From Pseudocercospora fijiensis CIRAD86 (taxonomy: Eukaryota; Ascomycota; Dothideomycetes; Mycosphaerellales; Mycosphaerellaceae): DNA of 64,000 bases. Positions 32,515 through 42,330 of the stretch are shown here, piece by piece. The translations under genes and the position numbers were made by a program. How positions within the stretch are numbered: position 1 is the first letter of the stretch; each line of letters starts with the position of its first letter. The DNA lies in assembly GCF_000340215.1 (NCBI RefSeq), contig NW_006921534.1, forward strand, positions 2,481,821 through 2,545,820. The letters run 5' to 3'. Under the pieces are notes generated by a model. The model was not told where the DNA came from and did not search any database. It saw nothing but the letters and a program-made list of their open reading frames with translations.

Positions 32515-33540
32515 TCACGCAGTAGCCGCTTGCCCGCCAAGCTTCCTCGTCCGCTCCATCGCCATGACTTCTCCGATTCTCGCCAACTGCTCAACCGTGA
32601 GCTCCCTGTCCTCCTCCTTCTTCTTCTTCTCCCGAAGCTCAGCAAGCTGCTGAAGTGGCGTACGCATAGTCTTGATGAGTCCCTTCCGTGCTTGCTCCCT
32701 AACGTCTTCTGCTTCCTTCCTCTGGATATACTCGTGGTGATGCCGTGTCCTAAATTTGCTGTACCTGCCTCGCAGCTCATCAATGACTGATAGTGGCATG
32801 GGCGATCTTATAAGGGTGGGGATGAAGGTGCGCTCTTCAAGAACCATCCGAACAGTATCGCAATCGTAATCTGTGTGACCGACCGCTTTATCTTGGGGTG
32901 GGTATGGAATTATGGTGTTAGTACCAGCAATAGCACGTCGACCTTTTGATGTTTCAACCAGCTGGTCAATAATGGCGTCTCGCGGTTCTCCAGTCTCCGG
33001 ATCCGGGAGCGGGAATACAAGCCGTACATCCTCGAGATGAAAGAATTTCTCCACGCTCTGCAGTTCTGGCTGGTCTTCGATGTTCTTCTCCTGCCTCAAC
33101 CACTCTGGTACTATGATGTCGACCATGTTCAGGCCGGCCACTTGCACTGCGGCTCTCACGCTATCGTAGTCCTTGACTTCGCCAATCTTGCCGCGGTCTC
33201 TGCCACTCAAGACGACTACTCTGTCTCCTTTTCGTATGGGTGCCCATTTCGGCCTGGCCTCAGGATCTCGCTCTGGCAAATGGATGCTGAAGACTGGGAT
33301 TGCGCCGTATCTGGTTTGGAGATCCCCGACATCCCTTCGCGGTGCCAGCGCGCCGGCTTGCCAGTCCTCTCGACGATTCTTTCGATCTTGTTGCAATGCC
33401 TTCGTGTTCTCTCTGACCATTCGCACTCGTGCCTGATTTCGTTCCCATGCTTTCGACTTTGCTTCGCGTTCGAGTCTTTCTTTTCTGGCTTTGTTTGCAA
33501 CCCTCTCCGCCCTTTTAGACCGCTGTATCACGCGCTGCAT
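32515..33540 (-). CDS. Mitochondrial ribosomal protein uL24m (fungal MRPL40 type), 341 aa
   Basis: A single exon with ATG at 33540 (MQRVIQRSKRAERVANKARK), a basic N-terminus suitable for mitochondrial targeting. A KOW motif, KGDRVVVLSGRDRGKIG, is at about residues 104-120, followed by VKDYDSVRAAVQVAGLNMVD as in bacterial L24. The long C-terminal extension (PLPDPETGEPRDAIIDQL, then a charged helical tail KKKKEEDRELTVEQLARIGE) is usual in fungal mitochondrial L24. It binds 23S-type rRNA near the exit tunnel of the large mitoribosomal subunit. It is convergent with the MFS gene. Confidence 0.85.
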   Translation of the reverse strand: MQRVIQRSKRAERVANKARKERLEREAKSKAWERNQARVRMVRENTKALQQDRKNRREDWQAGALAPRRDVGDLQTRYGAIPVFSIHLPERDPEARPKWAPIRKGDRVVVLSGRDRGKIGEVKDYDSVRAAVQVAGLNMVDIIVPEWLRQEKNIEDQPELQSVEKFFHLEDVRLVFPLPDPETGEPRDAIIDQLVETSKGRRAIAGTNTIIPYPPQDKAVGHTDYDCDTVRMVLEERTFIPTLIRSPMPLSVIDELRGRYSKFRTRHHHEYIQRKEAEDVREQARKGLIKTMRTPLQQLAELREKKKKEEDRELTVEQLARIGEVMAMERTRKLGGQAATA

Positions 33541-34227
33541 CGTGTATGGAGGTGGAGGGATGAGCGCAAGGAGCCAGGCCTAATGCTTTGCGTACTGCTG
33601 TGCGATGAACAGTCGCGGAGGTCGAGTCTTCTCCCATTGGTTCGGCTAGGCAAGACGCTAGATGGAGTTCTCCACCGCGAATACAGAAAATCGATCAGTT
33701 GCGACCTACACCTCTGCACCTCATCATCACTCTCCAACACCCAAGCAGACTGAGCTTCCGCCGTTGTCAACACACAACGCCTCGCCTCATGGTAGCTGCC
33801 ATCATGTCGCTGCCAAGCTTGCGATGACCAGATTCCGCACAATCAAAGTTGATCCCGGCCTGCTCCATTGGGCCCGGCGGCTACACGACAACATGTGTGG
33901 CAGAGCGTGCCAGCACCATGCAGTCTAACGGCACAGCAGCCTGAAAATATCACCGCATCTACTTTGGAGCGTGCCAAGTGCTCAAACTCTCGCTACGTGC
34001 CCAATAGTCTTGTCCTCTGGATTCACGGTTTCACAATACCATGGCCTCCATCATTTACCCAGACGTCACGCCGCAAAAGTCCACTTTCTCAAGCGCTTGG
34101 GACTGTGATCGTGCAGCAGATGGACGATTGTGCATATGCTTAAGTATCCAGCGGCTGGTGGCTTCCTCTCAAGTCCCTATATGCATATGTCTTCGTTGCT
34201 TTGGTTTTCTCTTCTTCTGTCATCTTG
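33541..34227. promoter_or_regulatory. Divergent intergenic region, uL24m / surface protein
   Basis: 687 bp between divergent genes with no supported coding frame. The part before the surface-protein start is pyrimidine-rich (CTTTGGTTTTCTCTTCTTCTG at about 34198-34219), like a fungal core promoter or 5' UTR. Confidence 0.4.
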
Positions 34228-36627
34228 ATGATGCAGCTTTCACTGTCGCTTATGCTTTGCTTTCTTGTTTTATTTCTATACCATCCTAATACTACAAGCT
34301 ATGCTACGTTAATATCAACAGAGTCAACTGGTACACAATCGAAGCCTTCGACATTGGTGCGTTCACTGGTTGGTACAGCCAGTCCATTGACCTCATCAAA
34401 TGGCTTCTATTCCACTGCGTCCGCCGCACATTTTCATGGCATGTCGCCCGGCGTGTTCCCACCAGGTATCAACGTACCACAATCTGTACAAAAGGCTCAA
34501 CAATGCTGGTCTCAAATCATGACCTGGACATCCTCGAGCTTGGAATGGTACAGCGCAACTGTTGCGAATCGCGCGTGGCCCTTGGTGACAACGACTACAC
34601 TGGCAACGGCTAATTCGACTGTAACCACCACGATTTATCCGACCAATGTCAGCACCTACACACTGTGTGATGGCTCAGCTAGAGTTGACCTTGATCCTGT
34701 CACATCAACCATAACCTCATTCACTACAATGGGTGTCTTTACGCACACCTCATTAGCAACGCCGACATTCGAGCCTCAGCCTTGTGAGCCGTCTCAGCGG
34801 GACTGCTACATATGGTATCACAACTCGAATGCATCGACTATCAACGAAGACGCTTTGCTCAATCTTTGCGGCAACCCCGTCCACGGGAATGAGCCTTGTG
34901 TCTTCGCCATCAAGGATGCGGTGGAATTATTATACTTTCCTGTCACCACTGTTGACGGTGATTTGTGTGCTGGAAATGGCTCAACAATACAAGCAACCCC
35001 AACCATATCTGGTCAACCAAACACGGTCTCGGCATTGGGACGTATCTTCACGAGCGGCAAGGTCTATTTGTCGATGGCTTCATTGTTTGCGACTGAAGAT
35101 GGCTATCCTGATCTTACAGTCGGCACCCCACTGAGCAACTTCATCCTGACTTTGGAGTCTTCTGAAGTGAGCACGCAACGCAGCGGCACAGGAGTTAATA
35201 CGCAGATCAATTATGCGGATATGAACTGGCCTGTACCGGCGTCTGCATGGGCCTGTCAAGGTCGCTGTGCTAAATATGACTTTGATGACTCTGTTCCGAG
35301 ACCGAGCTGGTGCAATACGATCTACCAGCACCTGAACCCACTCATCGATATTCCTAGCAAGATCACTGACCTGGATCCCGCATGGAAGACATGTACATTG
35401 GAGCCAAAGTACATGGCAGGATTCTGGTTCGATCCACCGATCACTCTACAAGAGCAGCAAACTGCCGCACAACCGACTCTTCCTACGGCCAAAACTACGA
35501 CAAGTACTTCTGCTGCAGCTGCTTCAACTCCTAAAAATCCAGCAGCTGCTATCACATCGGCTCTACCACATTCTTCTGCGACCCCAAGCACTGAATCTAA
35601 TCTGAATAGCGACGGGAACGGCCAAACCACTCTGACAAGTGCTAGTCACCATTCTCAATCACGGCCCAACGAAGGGGTCTCGACCAGCTTGGCTCCTAAG
35701 ATCACGAAGATCGTCACCTCAACGTTCAGCTTCAAGTTCGACCCGTCTTCAGCTCCAGCTCAACCTGCAGTATCTGATCCTGGCGCAGGCCCTCTCGATC
35801 CCACAGACCCCGTTACTTCAGAAATAGCGAACGCGCCGGCTTTCTCAATCCTCACCGAAGCTTTGTCGACTTTCACGAACCCTATTCTAACTTCGCCTGG
35901 AGCAAGTCATCCAGAAGGCAGCCAATCCTTTTCACACGACCCTAATCAGTCTCTTGAGAGCTCCAGGCATTCGAACGCGCAGCCAAAAGCAACACAAACC
36001 CACCATGAGACGCAGACCTCTTTTGCAGCTGGTGCGGTGCTCACTCTCTCAAGTACGACTATTACAGCTCTCCAAAGTAGCGACTATTTCATCATCGGGT
36101 CCAACACTCTCCGCAGCGGCGATGTGGCCACTATCTCCGGTCACGCGATTAGCATCAACTCGGGGGCCATCGTAGTTGATCAGACTACGGCACATTTGAC
36201 CGCATTGACCAGCGCTGCGGTAACGGGACCCTCGCCGACCGTTATACAAGCAGGCGAGGTTCTGCTCACTCCCATTGCCACTACCTCGAATGTCATCAGT
36301 TTCGCCGGTACCGAGATCACGAGGAGTGGGACCACGTACAGCTATGGCTCTGATGGACTTGAGATCATGGCAGGCCGTACTCGAACAACGATGGAGACGG
36401 TTGGTTCTGAGGCCAACAAGACTCGCGCCAGTCTGCCGGTTGTAGTTTTTTCGACGAGTTCAACGACGTCGACGAGCGAGTCTCGGTATGATTGGCCCAC
36501 GGAGACGGCGATATCGACGACCGCAGCTTCCCAAGCGATCAGCAGCACCTGGACAAATTCATCAAGCTCGCTCTGGATTTTGGCCGTGTTGTGGGCATGG
36601 ATCGAAAATCTTATTAGCTTTGGGTAA
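34228..36627 (+). CDS. Ser/Thr-rich secreted cell-surface protein with signal peptide and hydrophobic C-terminus, 799 aa
   Basis: One long exon. The ATG at 34228 gives MMQLSLSLMLCFLVLFLYHP, a good signal peptide. The mature N-terminal part (about 30-400) is Thr/Ser-rich but contains a folded Cys-bearing region (CDGSARVDL, CEPSQRDCYIWY, LCGNPVHGNEPCVF, WACQGRCAKYDF, SWCNTIYQHLNP). Residues about 410-600 are low-complexity Ser/Thr/Pro/Gln. About 605-720 form repeated beta-type units (SGDVATISGHAISINSGAIV; TEITRSGTTYSYGSDGLEI) seen in fungal wall proteins. The C-terminus is Ser-rich then hydrophobic (LWILAVLWAWIENLISFG), fitting a GPI signal or membrane anchor. Probably a glycosylated wall or plasma-membrane protein; no enzyme motif is visible. 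Confidence 0.75.
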   Translation: MMQLSLSLMLCFLVLFLYHPNTTSYATLISTESTGTQSKPSTLVRSLVGTASPLTSSNGFYSTASAAHFHGMSPGVFPPGINVPQSVQKAQQCWSQIMTWTSSSLEWYSATVANRAWPLVTTTTLATANSTVTTTIYPTNVSTYTLCDGSARVDLDPVTSTITSFTTMGVFTHTSLATPTFEPQPCEPSQRDCYIWYHNSNASTINEDALLNLCGNPVHGNEPCVFAIKDAVELLYFPVTTVDGDLCAGNGSTIQATPTISGQPNTVSALGRIFTSGKVYLSMASLFATEDGYPDLTVGTPLSNFILTLESSEVSTQRSGTGVNTQINYADMNWPVPASAWACQGRCAKYDFDDSVPRPSWCNTIYQHLNPLIDIPSKITDLDPAWKTCTLEPKYMAGFWFDPPITLQEQQTAAQPTLPTAKTTTSTSAAAASTPKNPAAAITSALPHSSATPSTESNLNSDGNGQTTLTSASHHSQSRPNEGVSTSLAPKITKIVTSTFSFKFDPSSAPAQPAVSDPGAGPLDPTDPVTSEIANAPAFSILTEALSTFTNPILTSPGASHPEGSQSFSHDPNQSLESSRHSNAQPKATQTHHETQTSFAAGAVLTLSSTTITALQSSDYFIIGSNTLRSGDVATISGHAISINSGAIVVDQTTAHLTALTSAAVTGPSPTVIQAGEVLLTPIATTSNVISFAGTEITRSGTTYSYGSDGLEIMAGRTRTTMETVGSEANKTRASLPVVVFSTSSTTSTSESRYDWPTETAISTTAASQAISSTWTNSSSSLWILAVLWAWIENLISFG

Positions 36628-37684
36628 ATACGTCAGTCAGCAAGGTCGGTCTATTGGCTAGTCCACGACGTTTTTCTGTCACAACGATGCTGGACTTCGC
36701 GAATCATGTACGACGGCTCAGAATAAAAGCATTTCAAAAATTTTACGTAGCCAGTCGCCATGTATACACGATGCAGTTCTCAGGAGCCATATGCCGGATA
36801 GAAATTGCGAATGCAGACATTGTTCCGGACCTGGCGACGATGTGATACGTCCAGGAGAATGTTGCATGGGACCCGGGTACCAAAAGCCTATCGCTATCGG
36901 CGACCAGCCTGTGAGAGGGGTGTTGACCAGATTCAGAACAAGGGCGAGCTTCGAATCCTGGGCGAGAGTGAGCAAGGGATGGCACACCGACATTGACGCA
37001 TTTTGAATAATGTGTGGTGTTGATGTCTCAGGTTTATTGTTGACAGAGGAGAAACTCTAATAATGAACATACATGTATGTACGCGTCTCGGGGAGCTCCA
37101 AAAAAGCATGGCTGCTGCACGACTGAACATAAATTGGTAAATACTCAAGCCGAAGAAAGCTTGGAGACCGATCGGTGTAGCGCAGGGAAAGAGGAAAAGA
37201 GAAGCAGTAGAAGGGAGTGAGTTTGAGGATCTGGAAAGATGGGTTTGCAAGTATACACAAAAGAAGCGAAAGCTGTATCAACTAATGTTAAGGTCTTGAG
37301 ACAAGCAAGAACATCCGATACATTGAAGATTGTACGAGATGTTTGTGATGATGTGTCCCCAAAATGTTGTGTTCATGTCGTTCCAGCGCCAGGCCTGCCA
37401 TTTTGTGTTCGCTTCGCCATAGATGCTTTTGCCTGCACAAGGGACATTGGTATCCCAGATCAAAAAAGGTTCTCAAGTCGTGAAGTCGTGAAAGGGGGCG
37501 TGCGTATAGGCGTCTTTTGTACAACAAATGCCGCTTGCTGTCATGCTTCGCTGCGATACGTATATTGTTCCTGCGCGCAGAGATCAACTCCGGAAGCTCA
37601 GCCAAAACACCAGGTTTTTGCCCAAGAAGTGCTGTAATTTGCTGAAGGATGCTGAGAAGGGAACGCGCTGTTTTCGCGTTGTAC
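36628..37684. other. Intergenic, no supported gene
   Basis: About 1.05 kb between the 3' ends of the surface-protein gene and the DPBB gene, which are convergent. Short open frames on both strands lack domains, signal peptides or splice structure. Confidence 0.5.
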
Positions 37685-38554
37685 TTAGTCGAAGCACCAC
37701 TTCATTCCGTGGACACGACCGTCACCATTTTGTGTGACCTTGTTGAAGAAATCTTGAGACAAGTCGAGGTCGTTCTGGGTGCAGCCTGGGCAGCGGTCGA
37801 CAATCTTGGCCTTGTAGAGCGAGCCGTCCTTGCCGGTGATTGTAACGTATTTGCCGCAGAGCGGGTTCTTGTTCGGGTTTCCGCCAACAGTGTAGGCATC
37901 GAAGATCTTCTCTGGAATGGCTACGATGGCCTCGTTGGAAGTGCTGGTCTCACCGCAAGCACCAAGACCAACATCGTACCAGGTGAGGTCTCCAGAGTAG
38001 TAGGTGCCGGAGGCACCCAGGCCGCTGAGGCCATTGCCGGAAGAGCTAACGCCGGAAGCTGGAGCGGCAGGTGCTGAGCTAGGGGTTGGTGCAGTGTAGG
38101 TGGGAGGAGTCGACGTTGCTGGAGGAGTGTATGCTGGCGCAACGTAGGTAGATTGTGGGGTGGAAGGAGCTGGAGGAATGTATGCAGGTGGATGGCTGCT
38201 GCTGCTTGAAAAAGCTGGAGGAGTGTAGGCAGCTGGTGCAGGGCTGCTCGACGGGCTGCTGCTGGCTGGAGGAGTGTAGGCAGCTGGTGCAGGACTGCTA
38301 GACGAGCTGCTGCTGGCTGGAGCACCATATGGCTGTGGGGCTTTGACATTAGGCGGTGGGGTCTCGCCGGGTTCGATCCAGACAGTCTTGGTGACAGCCA
38401 CCGTCTCAATGTCAACCTCAGTGAGGGTGACCCAGACGTAGTCCCGTTTGTGGGCTGGGTGGTGACGATGGTGTGGGTGTTGGTCGGCCATGGGCACGGC
38501 AGCAACCAAGGTGAGGAGGGCGCCAGTCGCGGCGATAATGCTGTTGGTAAACAT
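37685..38554 (-). CDS. Secreted DPBB (RlpA/expansin-like) protein with Pro/Ser linker, 289 aa
   Basis: I chose ATG 38554 (MFTNSIIAATGALLTLVAAVP) because it gives a clean signal peptide; an ATG at 38584 would add ten residues before it. After a His-rich stretch ending in a KR dibasic site comes a short conserved block (VWVTLTEVDIETVAVTKTVW). Then about 110 residues are Pro/Ser/Ala/Tyr repeats (units like SSSPAPAAYTPPA). The C-terminal 100 residues form a double-psi beta-barrel with GDLTWYDVGLGACGE, NPLCGKYVTI and VDRCPGCTQNDLDLS. Fungal relatives include Asp f 7-type allergens and expansin-like proteins, thought to act on or bind wall polysaccharide. It lacks the expansin C-terminal binding domain. 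Confidence 0.85.
   Translation of the reverse strand: MFTNSIIAATGALLTLVAAVPMADQHPHHRHHPAHKRDYVWVTLTEVDIETVAVTKTVWIEPGETPPPNVKAPQPYGAPASSSSSSSPAPAAYTPPASSSPSSSPAPAAYTPPAFSSSSSHPPAYIPPAPSTPQSTYVAPAYTPPATSTPPTYTAPTPSSAPAAPASGVSSSGNGLSGLGASGTYYSGDLTWYDVGLGACGETSTSNEAIVAIPEKIFDAYTVGGNPNKNPLCGKYVTITGKDGSLYKAKIVDRCPGCTQNDLDLSQDFFNKVTQNGDGRVHGMKWCFD
38060..38335 (-). repeat. Coding tandem repeats of the DPBB protein linker
   Basis: Two near-identical units of about 57 bp (GCTGGAGGAGTGTAGGCAGC on the plus strand) and several shorter related GGAGGAGTGTA units encode the Pro/Ser/Ala/Tyr repeats. Such arrays often vary in copy number between strains. Confidence 0.75.
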
Positions 38555-39149
38555 GTTTACGCTGTGGGTCTGTTCCAAGTGCAAGAAGTTCGTTGGTCTG
38601 TGGTAATGATTGGTAGAGATCGACTTGCGACTCTAGTGGTAGCTTTGCAATTGGCTGTGAAGGCTGGTTTCGACACAAAGAGTGTACTGGTCTGTCAAAG
38701 ACCGAATGAAGGTCGAAGTGGGAAACGAGAGTGGTGTTGGCAAGACCTTCAGACCCGTGAAGCGTGTGGTGGAGGGAGGCAGAGGAGTCAGAGGACGAGG
38801 AAGGGCTGGCCTGGCGTACTTGTACGGGAGTAGGGGTGCCGACCAAGAACACAAGGACAACTCGGTGCACGACTCCACGCTAGGCAGCGCGGTGTGATCT
38901 GTGGGTACCGCGCTGCGCCCCGTCATCAAGCGCATGAGCCAGTGGGAGGTCCGGTTGGGCACCGGCGATCCGTTCCTGTTCCTGTCAGTTTCACTGTTGA
39001 ACACTCCATGACTACTCCAAGCAGGTTAGACTTCCTCAGGAGATGGGAGGGATTCCGAATGTGCGGTGGTTACCCAGCAAATGGCGGCGTGATTGGCCGG
39101 GAGTTGCATATGCAAGGTACGGAGTACGGCCGATTCGGCTCAAGGTTGG

Positions 39150-39178
39150 GCGGACGGCGGACGGCGGACGGCGGACGC
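39150..39178. repeat. GGCGGAC heptanucleotide tandem repeat
   Basis: Four consecutive copies of a 7 bp unit GGCGGAC in GC-rich unique sequence. Confidence 0.9.
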
Positions 39179-39415
39179 TCGCCACGTTGACCTGCAGTGC
39201 AGCCAAAGATGAAGAGTGCCCCGCTGCGTGTGCTGTCGATTGCTCGTGTAGCGCCAATGTGCATAATTATATTACAACATCCAGCTCGCATTGTCATGTA
39301 GAATCTCAATCCACACTTGATGGTGTGTGAAGGGGAAACGCGGACTGTGGACAACAAGAAGAAGCGGAGGTCTTGCTGAGCGGAAATTAATTAAAAGTGG
39401 GTTCAGCCCGCGCAT

Positions 39416-39438
39416 CCGCCTGCCGCCTGCCGCCTGCG
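39416..39438. repeat. CCGCCTG heptanucleotide tandem repeat
   Basis: About three copies of CCGCCTG (CCGCCTGCCGCCTGCCGCC). Confidence 0.85.
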
Positions 39439-39534
39439 TGAGTCTGACCCGAAACCTTGATCGACGCTGCCCGCTGTCCTGCTCTTTGCCTGAGCATCTT
39501 CCTCTGCATGCAGTCGATACCAGTGCTTCACAGC

Positions 39535-39557
39535 CATCGCATCGCATCGCATCGCAT
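39535..39557. repeat. CATCG pentanucleotide microsatellite
   Basis: About four copies of CATCG in a row, ending ATCGCATATTCG. Confidence 0.9.
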
Positions 39558-40380
39558 ATTCGTCCCGGCAAAATCCGATCTGAAGAGCGAGATATCAGGC
39601 TGGGATGCGTTCAGGCAGATGATACGTCATCTACGCCTGATCCGAAGGCATAGGAAGTGGCGGCACCCTCCTCAGTGGTCAGCGGAACCAAACTGTCAGA
39701 GAAATACAGCAGGTGCATCTTCTGCCACCGGAAGGTCGAAAAGCTGGCCGCAGAGTGCAATTGGCCGGCTGCTGTTCTTTCACAAGAAGGAAGAAGTCCT
39801 TGGCCTCAACAGCATGCCATGCTTTGGCGCCGACTCAAGTTCACAGACAGTAACGTCAGACCGGAATCTGGTCATGCAGCCCCGTCCCACCCAACAAATC
39901 TTCGCCATCCGACCAATTTTTGTTCGCCGCCATCGCGATCCGTGATTCTGGCCGACGGTGCTGTGTCGCGCCGTGGAAGCCTGAAGGCCTCGAGGTCTGA
40001 ATTAAAAGAAGCCCGAGGAGATCCAGTTGGCAGTTGTCCGCTGAAGTTCGTTATGCTGAGGGCAATCGCCCCCGAGAGCTGCTTACAGACCGGAACGGTT
40101 TCACGCTCTGACAAGTCCAGCGTCTTCTGCGAACTGCAGAGCGTTCAGCTGATTGTCAGCGCCACATGAGCTGTGCTACGTGACATATGCCTAGGCTGCA
40201 AGCTGAGGTGCAAAGCAGTTTCGAAATCTGCAGTCATCGTTGCAAGGCGGCAAGAGCTAGAGATGTAGACTCACCGTGTATTTAACTTCCGGGTTTATGA
40301 ACACAGTGCTCACGTTATGAACATACACGAGACACAGATTGGTCAGCAAGTGGATCCGGTTATTATAGCGTATCGTATAC

Positions 40381-42330
40381 AAAATGGAACAATAAAGGAA
40401 ATAAGAGATATAGAGCGTAAATAAGGACATTCTAGGTATATAAAGCAGCCCTACTAGCTACTACTATCGATAGTAAGGTCGATAGTATTACTATCGTTAT
40501 CGCTATAAGTAAACTCGAAGTCGCCTTACGGCTTAAATACTTCTTTTAGTATGTCTTATAGATCTACGTAACTATCGTTTATAAGCTTATCGTCGTTAAT
40601 ATAATACTTAATATATAGATTCTAGTATATAAAAACTAACTTCTCGAGGATATCGTAGCTTAATCTATTGCGTTTAAGTAACTAAATAAAGCTATAAGCG
40701 GACTAGTTGCGCTCTATAGTACCGGTTATTAGATATAGAGATAATGCTAGTATATAGAGATTAGTAAGCTTAGGGTACGAGTCTCGGAAGTTGTTTACTT
40801 ACTATAATAATAGTATCGGACTCTTTCTAGCTACCTATACGATAGGGTTACTAAATAGACCGTAACGGCTACGGAGTATAAAGATATCGTTTAGAAGTTG
40901 TCCGACGTATATATAGATCTTATCTCTTAACTCGTTATAGTCTAGATAAGTAGCGGACTTGCGTTATTAGTTAGTATAGTATTCGACGAGAAAAGGAGTA
41001 AGAGATCGGACTTCTTCGTTAGTAATAATAATAAACTGTTTCTTAAGGTCGGAGCGCTCGGAGACATTAGCGAGATAGGCAATTAGTATAAGAGAGTAAT
41101 AACTAGAGGCATTGTTAGTATATTAAGTATTCTATATAGTCTCTAAGTAACGTATAGCTTCTCCTACTGCTTCTCGATATAAACCTCTATCTCCTTATTC
41201 GAGACGAGATTTAGAGCCTTATTAACTACTAAATTTATAAGCTAGCGCTAGTTGCTATAGATATATAATAGCTTTAGTCTATCTAACTCTAAGGTAATAG
41301 TAACCTTAAGGAATAGCTCTATTAAGTCGTAGTAGCTAAGGAGGGTTAGAAATTAGTAAGAAGTACGCAAAACTCGGCTTTAGTACTTACCCTCTTAAAT
41401 TACGCTAAAACTAGCCCTCTTCGTATACCTCGTATATCTCTAACTATGTCTTCCGCTAAGTAGAAGACGCTCCTACTAGTAGACGATGCTTATAGTATAC
41501 GCGGAGCTCTTCTATCTAGTATTTATTAATAAGGACACTTCTATAGTAGTATAGGTCGGCTTACTAGCGGACACCTCCGGGGGTCTAAAAATGCCGTACT
41601 TTGCCCTTAGATATATCTAGTAGTATCTTAAAAGCGAGCTAAGTATACTTAAAGTATTCTACGATAGTTTTAGCGTCTGTAATAATATATCTAATACTAG
41701 TAATACTAGTATTATAGTAGTATAAGTTAGAAACTAAGAGTTAAGTAAAATAAGAAGCGCATCCTAAGCGGACTAGTACTAGATACTGCCGTACGCACTA
41801 AGTCTTATTAGCGCTTATCGGTTAGTCGATCGGCGCTACCTACGAGGGATATACTCTAATTTTAAATCTTCGAAATATACCTTTTTAGTTGCCGCCTTTA
41901 TTACTAACGCATTATTAGTAACGATACTAACTACTTTGCCTACCGGAAAGCGCTTAATAACTTCGAGAAGACCTTTAGCGTAATACTAAGTATTACTTCT
42001 ATTAGCGCTAGTAAGCTTAGATCTTAGAAACTACGCCGCTCGAGGGGTAATAGCGAGATAATTAACGACCGAGCGATAAGCGCGATTAGACTAGCTATCT
42101 ATTACAATATAGAGGCGCGTACTCTTATTAATCTTAGTTATTATCTCGCCGTATAGTCTCTTATATAAACGAGGCAAATTGTTACAAAGCTAGAGGGAAA
42201 GGGATACCTAGCGGCTGCTACTAGCCGCCTACTATAGGTATATACTTCCTTCGTAGCTAGATAGACATAATATAAATTAACACACTTTAAAACCACGTTT
42301 CGAACTATAACAAAATAGTAGCTTCGCTAT
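40381..42330 (-). mobile_element. hAT-type transposon relic with DUF659-like transposase (RIP-degraded)
   Basis: Read on the minus strand, about 42.1-41.9 kb gives RLYIVIDSQSNRAYRSVVNY then YYAKGLLEVIKRFPVGKVV and SIVTNA. These match the RNase H-like core of DUF659/hAT transposases, in which V-x-D-x-W-S-N and V-V-T-D-N-A are conserved; the second Asp (TDNA) is missing. About 41.0-40.6 kb gives DSYPKLTNLYILALSLYLIP and LFSYLNAIDQATISSRSQ, matching the C-terminal hAT dimerisation region. Stops are almost all TAG or TAA. It is a different family from the large hAT element. Exact ends and terminal repeats were not found; the RIP boundary near 40.38 kb probably marks its 3' end. Confidence 0.65.

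Larger units (their letters stand above)
38555..40380. other. Intergenic flank of the gene island, microsatellite-bearing
   Basis: About 1.8 kb upstream of the DPBB gene. It should contain that promoter in its first few hundred bases. It holds simple repeats at about 39416-39438, 39150-39178 and 39535-39557. CpA and TpG remain normal until about 40.37 kb, so RIP has not spread here. No coding region is supported. Confidence 0.5.
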
